A stretch of 6,608 bases of DNA from NCBI GenBank assembly GCA_016202525.1, contig JACQOM010000236.1, positions 1 through 6,608 of the forward strand, given 5' to 3'. Source of the stretch: Chloroflexota bacterium (GTDB lineage Bacteria; Chloroflexota; Dehalococcoidia; Dehalococcoidales; UBA2162). Positions within the stretch are counted from its first letter, which is position 1. Every line of letters begins with the position of its first letter. A program made the translations under genes and the position numbers. This document shows positions 1-5,063 of the stretch, piece after piece. Under the pieces are notes generated by a model that was not told where the DNA came from, made no database searches, and was given only the letters and a program-made list of their open reading frames with translations.

Positions 1-20
1 CTGACATTTCTGGTAGTCAT
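1..20 (-). CDS. 5' end of an unidentified gene leaving the left edge
   Basis: Reading the minus strand, an ATG at 18-20 opens the frame M-T-T-R-N-V before the window ends. It is preceded by AAGGAGG with a 6-base spacer, which is about as good a ribosome binding site as bacteria use. A sigma-70-like promoter lies upstream at 174-202. Only six complete codons are visible, so nothing can be said of the product. The start is inferred from the binding site and from the lack of any other gene in the first 300 bases. It follows the lipoprotein gene on the same strand but seems to be transcribed separately. Confidence 0.6.
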
Positions 21-26
21 TATAGT

Positions 27-33
27 CCTCCTT
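27..33 (-). promoter_or_regulatory. Strong ribosome binding site for the left-edge gene
   Basis: The minus strand reads AAGGAGG, then ACTATA, then ATG. This full-length anti-16S match at ideal spacing is the main evidence that a gene starts at base 20. Confidence 0.65.
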
Positions 34-39
34 GGTTTA

Positions 40-62
40 GCGCAATGAGATACCTCATGCGC
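40..62 (-). other. Leader hairpin or palindromic operator
   Basis: The plus strand has GCGCAATGAG, a loop ATAC, then CTCATGCGC. The arms pair over nine bases with one bulged A. In the minus-strand transcript the hairpin ends just 6 bases upstream of the AAGGAGG ribosome binding site, so it may be an operator or a translational control element. On the plus strand it is followed within 3 bases by TTTTT (66-70) and so also resembles an intrinsic terminator, but no plus-strand gene is visible to need one. Either role is inference. Confidence 0.4.
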
Positions 63-173
63 CTGTTTTTATGGGGCTTCCTTACCGTTGTCATGTTATA
101 GAAGACTCGCGTCGTTAATATATGACATACAAAGCATGAATGATTATGACACGAGTGGTATTGTCATCCATGA

Positions 174-202
174 ATGGTATCACCGCTAAATAAAAATGTC
201 AA
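174..202 (-). promoter_or_regulatory. Probable sigma-70 promoter for the left-edge gene
   Basis: On the minus strand a perfect TTGACA (197-202) is followed after exactly 17 bases by TACCAT (174-179), which matches four of six bases of the -10 consensus. Transcription would start near 167, giving a leader of about 147 bases before the ATG at 20. An inverted repeat ATGACA-N10-TGTCAT covers 146-167, immediately at and downstream of the predicted start, as expected of a repressor operator. Confidence 0.45.
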
Positions 203-300
203 TATACCGCGTACAAGGTCTAACTCTTATAAATTTAAGTGTCCGGTATCGTCTTATCAAGTAGGGAGCATCCCCTTACCCCGGGTTTATCTGGTCAGCC

Positions 301-1080
301 CTAATAGGTGATGTCATCAACATCCATGACGTAAATTTGTATGACGCCTCTGTGGTCGCGGGTAGAATGAAATGCAATTTTACCTCCGCCAGGTGACCAT
401 GTCGGCTCAGTGTCATCCGCTGTATTATTGCTGAGCCGTGTTTGGTTGCTACCATCGGCGTTCATGATATAGATTTCGTAATTGCCGTCACGGTTGGACC
501 CGAAGGCAATTTTTGTACTGTCCGGTGACCACGAAGCAAAATGGTCAAATGCTTTATTGTTCGTCAGATTTATCTGGTTGCTGCCATCGGCGTTCATGAC
601 ATAGATTTCGTAGTTGCCGTCACGGTTAGAACTAAAGGCAATTTTGCTGCCGTCAGGTGACCACTTGGGTACGCTGTCTGTTGCTGCGTCATAAGTCAGC
701 CTTATCTGATTGCTGCCATCGGCGTTCATCACGTAGATCTCGTAGTTGCCGTCACGGTCAGAATGGAAAATAATCTTTCTTCCATCAGGTGACCAGCTGG
801 GTACACCATCCCCTGCACTATTGTTGGTCAGCCTTATCTGGTTGCTACCATCAGCGTTCATGACGTAGATTTCGTAGTTGCCGTCACGGTTAGAATAAAA
901 GGTAATTTTGCTGCCGTCAGGTGACCAGTAGGGAAAGGAGTCCATTGCTGGGTTATTCGTCAGCCTTGTTGGGTGGCTGCCGTCGGTGTTCATCACGTAG
1001 ATTTCACGGTTACCATCGCGACTGGAGTCTAGGGCGATCCTGTTACCATCAGGCGACCACGTTAGATGCAGGTCTGTTGC
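301..1080 (-). repeat. Six tandem 132-bp units encoding propeller blades
   Basis: The Trp codon of each WSP motif falls at 1057, 925, 793, 661, 529 and 397, exactly 132 bases apart with no indel among the six. The middle units are very alike at DNA level: the segment encoding RDGNYEIYVMNADGSNQ recurs almost unchanged. This points to duplication or gene conversion within the gene. The outer units are more diverged. Confidence 0.9.
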
Positions 1081-1557
1081 GATAACATTGGGCAGTTGGG
1101 TGGGTGTCTTTGGGGCCGGTGGGCTCACTTTGGGCAGCTCTATCGCTCGCGTGGTGAACTTCCACTGGGTTGACCAGCCTGAGGTGCCGTCGGCATTTGA
1201 TGCATTCACCCGCCAGTAATAATTGGCACCGTAGAGCTCTGAAGTCATGTTGTAAGACGTAGCCGTTATCTCCATCCTGTCGATGAGTAGCTCGGTGAAG
1301 TCCGGGATGGGAGCGACCTGGAGCCCATAGGCAGTCGCGTTAAGTGAAGGGCTCCATTCCAGTTTAATCGAAAGGCTGTAGACGGAGCTGTCATTGACCG
1401 GCGAGCTTAGTGCTGGTGCCGCTGGGGTTAGTATGATTGGTGCCGGTGCCGGACCTGGCGCGGGTGGAGGTGGGATGACAGGCTTACTACAGCCGGTCAC
1501 GGCAAGTAAAAGAAGCGTGATAATAAAGACCCCAGGAAAGGTATTCCTGCCTTTCAT
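301..1557 (-). CDS. Lipoprotein with fibronectin-like domain and TolB/PD40-type beta-propeller
   Basis: This is a predicted 418-residue exported lipoprotein. The ATG at 1555-1557 is chosen because GGGGAGG lies 5 bases upstream and because the next residues form a lipoprotein signal: basic start, hydrophobic FIITLLLLA, lipobox VTGC with Cys23. A longer frame opening with TTG at 1647 would begin upstream of the -10 box and is rejected. After Cys23 come a Pro/Ala-rich linker (about 27-50), a fibronectin III-like domain (about 50-136, including YGLQVA and YYWRVNA) and a second Pro-rich linker. Six 44-residue repeats follow (about 166-418), each with WSPDG..I.F.S.RDGN.EIYVMN.DGS....LTNN. These are PD40/TolB-like blades, which usually bind proteins or sugars rather than catalyse. 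The sixth blade is divergent. No enzyme motif is seen. The likely role is a surface-anchored binding protein; the ligand is unknown. Confidence 0.9.
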   Translation of the reverse strand: MKGRNTFPGVFIITLLLLAVTGCSKPVIPPPPAPGPAPAPIILTPAAPALSSPVNDSSVYSLSIKLEWSPSLNATAYGLQVAPIPDFTELLIDRMEITATSYNMTSELYGANYYWRVNASNADGTSGWSTQWKFTTRAIELPKVSPPAPKTPTQLPNVIATDLHLTWSPDGNRIALDSSRDGNREIYVMNTDGSHPTRLTNNPAMDSFPYWSPDGSKITFYSNRDGNYEIYVMNADGSNQIRLTNNSAGDGVPSWSPDGRKIIFHSDRDGNYEIYVMNADGSNQIRLTYDAATDSVPKWSPDGSKIAFSSNRDGNYEIYVMNADGSNQINLTNNKAFDHFASWSPDSTKIAFGSNRDGNYEIYIMNADGSNQTRLSNNTADDTEPTWSPGGGKIAFHSTRDHRGVIQIYVMDVDDITY

Positions 1558-1633
1558 GGCTGCCTCCCCGGTAAACCGATGAGCAACTGGTCGTATTCCC
1601 CTTGATAACCCCTCATCTGCAAACGGTTTAGTT

Positions 1634-1662
1634 ATTATAGGAATCAATTACAGAAAAGTCAA
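1634..1662 (-). promoter_or_regulatory. Near-consensus sigma-70 promoter of the lipoprotein gene
   Basis: The minus strand reads TTGACT (1657-1662), a 17-base spacer, then a perfect TATAAT (1634-1639), matching 11 of 12 consensus bases. The predicted start is A at about 1627, giving a 70-base leader to the ATG at 1557. The leader can fold: CTCAT with CGGT near 1576-1583 can pair with ACCG and ATGAG at 1612-1627, separated by a bulge, just upstream of the GGGGAGG site. The -35 box overlaps one arm of the hairpin that the insertion sequence split. Confidence 0.75.
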
Positions 1663-1669
1663 GAACGCG
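1661..1669. repeat. Left arm of a hairpin split by the insertion sequence
   Basis: AAGAACGC (1661-1668) is the exact reverse complement of GCGTTCTT at 3609-3616, on the far side of the element. Excising the element and one target copy brings the arms together around TCG-TATT-CGA, giving an 8+3 bp stem with one bulged G. Before insertion this was probably a terminator or operator between the MFS gene and the lipoprotein gene. Confidence 0.65.
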
Positions 1670-1678
1670 TTGTATTCG
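1670..1678. repeat. Left target-site duplication of the insertion sequence
   Basis: TTGTATTCG here matches TCGTATTCG at 3599-3607 in eight of nine bases. Both abut the inverted repeats. IS6-type elements usually make 8-bp duplications, so the true duplication may be 8 bp with the element edge one base further out. The mismatch is best read as a later C-to-T change in this copy, because the right copy completes the hairpin. Confidence 0.65.
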
Positions 1679-1694
1679 GGTATTTGTAACTTAA
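1679..1694 (+). repeat. Left terminal inverted repeat
   Basis: GGTATTTGTAACTTAA matches 15 of 16 bases of the reverse complement of the right end. It lies 9 bases from the transposase stop codon, so the transposase gene runs almost to the element's edge. Confidence 0.75.
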
Positions 1695-1703
1695 TGCCTT
1701 GCA

Positions 1704-2693
1704 TTAGGCACTCTCCTGAATAATACGTTTCAGGGGTTCTTTCTCATATTCCACCACATCCGCCCAGCTATGCCAGTCATATTCCAGCCCCGCTACTTGG
1801 GCGGGCGGTAACTCATTCAGAGCCATATTAGGTCTGTAGAAGTTATAGTAGACCAGCCAGCCATCAGTAAAGCGTTTCAGGGTATTCTTATCTCTCAGGT
1901 CACGCATAACCTTCGTCCGGTCTTTTAGAGAGTTATGGAAGCGTTCAATTAGTGAGGTATTCTTACCGCTACCCAATAACTTGAAGGGTGAGCCTTGCCG
2001 ATGTAATGTATCAGCCCCAAAAGCAAGCTCGATTCCGTCTATATAGGCAGCCAACTTGTCAGTCACTATCACTTTGGGCGTTTTACCAGCACGTTTGGCA
2101 GCCAGTTCCATAAGCTGTTTAGCGTCTTGCGTGCTGCGTGTCGTGGTGATTCGGGAAGCCAGAAGAAAGCGGGTCTTAGCGTCAATTATGTCCCAGAATA
2201 CCACGCCTTTCGGGTCTGTGCCTTTAACGTCTGTCTGGATATAAGTTTCGTCTGCTATCCACGTATCGCCTACTTTTGGATGTAAGTCTTTCGTTGCCTG
2301 GATTGCCTTGTTGGTGAACTTGTTAATCCACTTGTTTACGGCAACGTGGGATATATCGCCATCGGTCTGGTTTTCAATGTTTTCCTCTATGGAATGTAGG
2401 GACATTCCTGAGTAATATTCCTGCAAGGCATTAGCCATAAAAGAAGCTGATACCCTGTGACGTGGTAAGGCATCTGTGGTAACTCTCGGAGTAGCGTTAA
2501 CCGCTACTGGCTCTGGTCTGGCTAAGTGGGACACGCCCGCAAGCCCCGTCCGTGAGCCTCCTGCTCTACTAGACCGTCCGATGTAGCGAAGCACTTTCTG
2601 CCTGACGTGTATCCCTTCGTGAACGGTTTTCACTTCGTAGTCATACCAGTTACCTGAATGTGGTGGTATCTCTTTTGCCCGTATGAAGCTCAT
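1704..2693 (-). CDS. IS6/IS240-like DDE transposase
   Basis: This is a 329-residue transposase that cuts and joins the element's ends. Numbering from the chosen ATG, an N-terminal beta-hairpin-like module (about 1-45, with RQKVLRYIG) precedes a helix-turn-helix-like segment (about 95-125, ending HVAVNKWINKF). The RNase H-fold core follows, with candidate catalytic residues Asp148 (WIADET), Asp212 (VIVTDKLAAY) and Glu250 (SLIERFHNSLKDRTK). The last motif and the YYNFYRPN tail are typical of IS6/IS240. The second Asp and Glu are separated by 37 residues rather than the usual 34. The start is the ATG at 2691-2693, with GGAGG at 2699-2703 and 5 intervening bases. An in-frame GTG at 2705 contains part of that binding site and is less likely. 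The binding site begins within 3 bases of the passenger gene's TGA, suggesting translational coupling. Confidence 0.88.
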   Translation of the reverse strand: MSFIRAKEIPPHSGNWYDYEVKTVHEGIHVRQKVLRYIGRSSRAGGSRTGLAGVSHLARPEPVAVNATPRVTTDALPRHRVSASFMANALQEYYSGMSLHSIEENIENQTDGDISHVAVNKWINKFTNKAIQATKDLHPKVGDTWIADETYIQTDVKGTDPKGVVFWDIIDAKTRFLLASRITTTRSTQDAKQLMELAAKRAGKTPKVIVTDKLAAYIDGIELAFGADTLHRQGSPFKLLGSGKNTSLIERFHNSLKDRTKVMRDLRDKNTLKRFTDGWLVYYNFYRPNMALNELPPAQVAGLEYDWHSWADVVEYEKEPLKRIIQESA

Positions 2694-2698
2694 AAATT

Positions 2699-2703
2699 CC
2701 TCC
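2699..2703 (-). promoter_or_regulatory. Ribosome binding site deciding the transposase start
   Basis: The minus strand reads TGA-GTG-GAG-GAA-TTT-ATG. GGAGG is spaced properly for the ATG at 2693. The GTG at 2705 has no comparable site of its own. Confidence 0.7.
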
Positions 2704-2705
2704 AC

Positions 2706-3521
2706 TCACTTTGGCATAATCTGTAATAGATTAATATCACCTATCGCCTTCCATTCCAAATCTAATTGGTCAAGCATTTGATTCAATATTTTGGCACCTT
2801 CATTTTCTAAGCCTTCTATATAAACGCCTATCCTCGTTGCTGCTACGTTATCATTGTTTGGTAAGTGTCGAATAATACTTCTAACCACGATTGCGCTATT
2901 TAGCCCATAAGAGATAACCTTTATTCTATTTATATTTTTTCGCACAATTTCCTTTTTGCTTTTATTACAGTGAATTTTCAGCCTTTTGCGTTCTACATCT
3001 TTTACCCACGAAGTATATTTATCATCATTCAAATCCTTCTTTAACCCGTGCCCAACAAAGTCGAGTATATTACCCATTTGTTCGTAAACATCAATTGCGG
3101 GGTCAACATTTTTATCTCCAATCACCTTTTGAGTTAAACTCTTTTTGAAGCTATTCACATCAGTGCCAAAGGTCGCAATAAAAGCCTTGTGAACTCTTAA
3201 AGCTAATTCTTTTGAATATGGTTTTTTAGACTTCTCAGTCGCAATTCGTTTTTCATATGCATTTATTTCTACTAAGTCAGACTTAATATCATCGATTAAA
3301 TTTGCCTTTTTCTCTAAAAATCCCCGATGTAAAAGGACACGCAATATCACTAACCCAGCTAACGCAATGGCTAGCCATAGTGCCCAACTACCCCAACCTA
3401 GCTGCCACACTGATAAACCAACAGCAGCCAGCCCAATCGGGATACCCCACTTAGCAGGGAGATATTGGGCTAACAAGGCAATCCCCGCCAATAATATGGC
3501 GTAAAAAATTTCAGATGACAT
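2706..3521 (-). CDS. Passenger gene: membrane-anchored protein of unknown function
   Basis: I do not recognise this 271-residue protein. The N-terminus has three hydrophobic segments (about 4-22, 26-43 and 45-64), followed by a charged, helix-rich soluble region (about 68-185, many Lys/Asp/Glu). A C-terminal alpha/beta segment (about 188-271) contains KVISYGLNSAIVV, then GVYIEGLENEGAKIL and a final GDINLLQIM. The order recalls the first strands of eIF2B/ISOCOT-type folds, in which a TYG or THG turn is followed by an E-RP-nEG strand and turn, but the key residues are weak. The protein stops where that fold would normally continue. The ATG at 3519-3521 has a modest GAGAG site 6 bases upstream. 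The gene lies wholly between the element's inverted repeats, ends at the transposase binding site and is visibly more AT-rich than the genes outside. It could help or regulate transposition, or be unrelated cargo. Confidence 0.75.
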   Translation of the reverse strand: MSSEIFYAILLAGIALLAQYLPAKWGIPIGLAAVGLSVWQLGWGSWALWLAIALAGLVILRVLLHRGFLEKKANLIDDIKSDLVEINAYEKRIATEKSKKPYSKELALRVHKAFIATFGTDVNSFKKSLTQKVIGDKNVDPAIDVYEQMGNILDFVGHGLKKDLNDDKYTSWVKDVERKRLKIHCNKSKKEIVRKNINRIKVISYGLNSAIVVRSIIRHLPNNDNVAATRIGVYIEGLENEGAKILNQMLDQLDLEWKAIGDINLLQIMPK

Positions 3522-3551
3522 TCATTACTCTCTACCTGCCTATTAGTGAGC

Positions 3552-3580
3552 ATTATACACCTCTTTAGGCACTCTAGCAA
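3552..3580 (-). promoter_or_regulatory. Promoter of the insertion sequence
   Basis: The minus strand has TTGCTA (3575-3580, four of six -35 bases), a 17-base spacer and a perfect TATAAT (3552-3557). The predicted start is near 3545, about 24 bases before the passenger ATG. The -35 box lies just inside the right inverted repeat, where a bound transposase could hinder it. Confidence 0.65.
3565..3575 (+). repeat. Subterminal direct repeat copy (other copy 1704-1714)
   Basis: TTAGGCACTCT occurs perfectly here and at 1704-1714, where it spans the transposase stop codon. Both copies sit 7-10 bases inside the terminal repeats, but in direct rather than inverted orientation. It may be an accessory transposase site or a trace of how the element was assembled; chance cannot be excluded. 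Confidence 0.5.
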
Positions 3581-3582
3581 GC

Positions 3583-3598
3583 TTAAGTTACAAACACC
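3583..3598 (-). repeat. Right terminal inverted repeat
   Basis: The reverse complement reads GGTGTTTGTAACTTAA and differs from the left end at one base. The target duplication follows at once. Confidence 0.75.
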
Positions 3599-3607
3599 TC
3601 GTATTCG
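3599..3607. repeat. Right target-site duplication
   Basis: TCGTATTCG matches the left copy at 1670-1678 except at its second base. Joined to the flanking arms, this version gives the better hairpin, with TCG and CGA pairing around TATT, so it is probably the original sequence. Confidence 0.65.
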
Positions 3608-3616
3608 AGCGTTCTT
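3608..3616. repeat. Right arm of the split hairpin
   Basis: GCGTTCTT at 3609-3616 is the exact reverse complement of 1661-1668. The rest of the gap up to the MFS stop (3617-3712) has no gene and no other convincing hairpin. The intact structure is therefore the best candidate terminator for the upstream transport genes, although its T tracts are interrupted on both strands. Confidence 0.55.
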
Positions 3617-3712
3617 ATCAGGTTTTTCAGAGGAAATTGTTTGACGTACCGGTTAGGTAGTTTTGAATCTTAAGTGAAGGGTGTGTCGATTGCTGCCGGA
3701 TGAGACATTAGA

Positions 3713-5023
3713 TTAGTGATGAGATGGCTTCTCAGGGGCTAAGTTTCGTTCTTTAGTGCTTCTTATCAAAAAGATAACGGGTATTGCTGCTGCCGTGGTA
3801 ATGGCATAAGCCAGCCAGATTGGCCGATAGCTTCCCCATGTGTCAAAAACCCAGCCAGCCAGGAAAGGTGCCATAATGCCGCAAAAAGTCCAGCCTAAAG
3901 ACTGCAGCCCGCCGATAGCGCCGTAGTGTTTTAATCCGAAGTAGTCAGCGCGTATCGATGGCCATAGCGGTATCTGCGAAGAATAACCGGGGCCATACAA
4001 CAGGATGAAGAGAATAAGCGTCCCTGGGCTGTATATCCAAGTGAAGACAAGCATGCCCAGGAACTGAAGTGCGGCTCCTATTGCCAGCAGGTATCTTTTA
4101 TCGTACTTATCACCTACCCAGCTAAAGCCCAGCCTGCCGGTAAGACTTAAGCCGGTTATGCCCAGAATAACCCAGCCCGCTGTCTCTCTGGATATCCCGA
4201 TACTGGTAAGGTAGGGCATCTCATGCACCATGATGGCACTCTGAGCAAAGCCGGTAAGAGTACCGAAGATGATTAGTATCCAGAAGGTGCGGGTGGCTAT
4301 TGCCTGGCGGACGGTGAGACCCGTTGGTTCCGGCGGTTCGGCAGTCAGGATTGGAGTAGCCGTGTCTCGGACAGCATTATTCTGATGAGGCATATCTGTA
4401 TCCCTGCTAGTCGAATGCCCTCGTGGTTCATGACGGTGCCGAATCACCATCCCGAGCGGTATGCCGATTGCCCACATCACCACGCCGACGATGATTAGTG
4501 TGCTGCGCCAGCCATTTTGTTCGATGAGCCAGACCAGCACCGGGCCAGCCAGTCCGGAGAAAGCATATCCGGTTGACATGATGCCCATTGCCCAGGTACG
4601 GTTTTTAGAAAACCAGCTTGCCAGAGCGACATATTGACCGAGACCCAGGCCACAGCTTGTCCCGATAGAAAGCAGCAGAAAGGAAACATAAAAAGTCAGC
4701 AGTGAGCTGGTGCGGCTCATCAGTATAAAGCCCATGCCGGATAGCACCATGCCGAAGACGACTATCTTTCTCGTCCCGATTTTATCGATGAGGAAACCAA
4801 TGAGTGGTGCCATGACGCCGGACTCAAGACTGCGCAAAGAAAAGGCAAGGGCGATTTGAGCAGCGCTCCAGCCGAAGTCATCGGCTATCGGGTTGAAGAA
4901 AGCGGTAAAGCCGTAGAAGGCGGCACCGCCACAGATGAGGAACATGAACCAGGAGGCAGCTACTATCCACCATCCATAGAAAATCCTGTTAAGTGACCGC
5001 TTAATCGAGGCAAAAAAGTTCAT
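3713..5023 (-). CDS. Major facilitator superfamily transporter, OFA/monocarboxylate-like
   Basis: This is a predicted 12-helix inner-membrane carrier of about 436 residues, a normal length for the superfamily. It opens with FYGWWIVAASW, typical of the oxalate/formate and monocarboxylate-like branch. The loop after helix 2 has the MFS signature GFLIDKIGTRK (about residues 76-86 from the ATG). A second copy, GFSWVGDKYDKR, sits in the matching loop of the C-terminal half. A hydrophilic, His/Pro-rich loop (about 195-240) joins the halves. The substrate cannot be read from sequence; small organic anions are only a family-level guess. The ATG at 5021-5023 and an in-frame GTG at 5032 are both possible; neither has a recognisable ribosome binding site. 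The gene starts 31-40 bases after the ABC exporter's stop on the same strand, so the two are probably co-transcribed and may rely on coupling. Confidence 0.88.
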   Translation of the reverse strand: MNFFASIKRSLNRIFYGWWIVAASWFMFLICGGAAFYGFTAFFNPIADDFGWSAAQIALAFSLRSLESGVMAPLIGFLIDKIGTRKIVVFGMVLSGMGFILMSRTSSLLTFYVSFLLLSIGTSCGLGLGQYVALASWFSKNRTWAMGIMSTGYAFSGLAGPVLVWLIEQNGWRSTLIIVGVVMWAIGIPLGMVIRHRHEPRGHSTSRDTDMPHQNNAVRDTATPILTAEPPEPTGLTVRQAIATRTFWILIIFGTLTGFAQSAIMVHEMPYLTSIGISRETAGWVILGITGLSLTGRLGFSWVGDKYDKRYLLAIGAALQFLGMLVFTWIYSPGTLILFILLYGPGYSSQIPLWPSIRADYFGLKHYGAIGGLQSLGWTFCGIMAPFLAGWVFDTWGSYRPIWLAYAITTAAAIPVIFLIRSTKERNLAPEKPSHH

Positions 5024-5063
5024 TGTTGCCACATAATGTGTCGCATACTACGAAGCTCCAACA

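Larger units (their letters stand above)
21..300. other. 280-base intergenic leader region without a complete gene
   Basis: No convincing coding frame is present. The stretch holds the promoter, palindrome, hairpin and ribosome binding site described separately. It also has a perfect direct repeat CATGAATG at 135-142 and 169-176, and repeated TGTCAT/ATGACA hexamers at 89-94, 122-127, 146-151 and 162-167. Between the lipoprotein stop codon (301) and the promoter I see no strong hairpin followed by a T tract, so no clear terminator for the lipoprotein gene. Confidence 0.6.
1679..3598 (-). mobile_element. IS6-like insertion sequence with a passenger gene, 1.92 kb
   Basis: The ends are GGTATTTGTAACTTAA at left (1679-1694) and, in reverse complement, GGTGTTTGTAACTTAA at right (3583-3598), with one mismatch in 16. 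Weaker similarity continues inward through a CTTGC block. The element is flanked by an 8-9 bp direct repeat. It contains a promoter just inside the right end, a membrane-protein passenger gene and a DDE transposase, all reading right to left. IS6 elements are usually about 0.7-1.1 kb, so this one is long because of its passenger. Intact ends, intact catalytic residues and a nearly perfect target duplication suggest a fairly recent and perhaps still active insertion. Confidence 0.8.

Noticed and set aside
40..70. Intrinsic terminator for a plus-strand gene
   Set aside because: The hairpin with TTTTT has the right form, but no plus-strand gene is seen to its left in the window, so it is listed as a leader hairpin or operator.
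301..1080. CRISPR-like or satellite array
   Set aside because: The 132-bp period is a multiple of three, stays in one open frame and encodes PD40-type blades; there are no short identical repeats with unique spacers.
1394..1582. Plus-strand 62-codon frame rich in Gly and Ala
   Set aside because: It is the reverse reading of the Pro/Ala linker and signal peptide of the lipoprotein gene.
1558..1647. N-terminal extension of the lipoprotein starting with TTG at 1647
   Set aside because: It lies between the -35 and -10 boxes, upstream of the predicted transcript start, has no binding site, and would put 30 residues before a clear lipoprotein signal.
1661..1693. A 33-bp imperfect terminal inverted repeat of the insertion sequence
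   Set aside because: The middle ten bases do not match at all between ends, while they match as a direct repeat. A 16-bp terminal repeat plus target duplication inside a split hairpin explains every base better.
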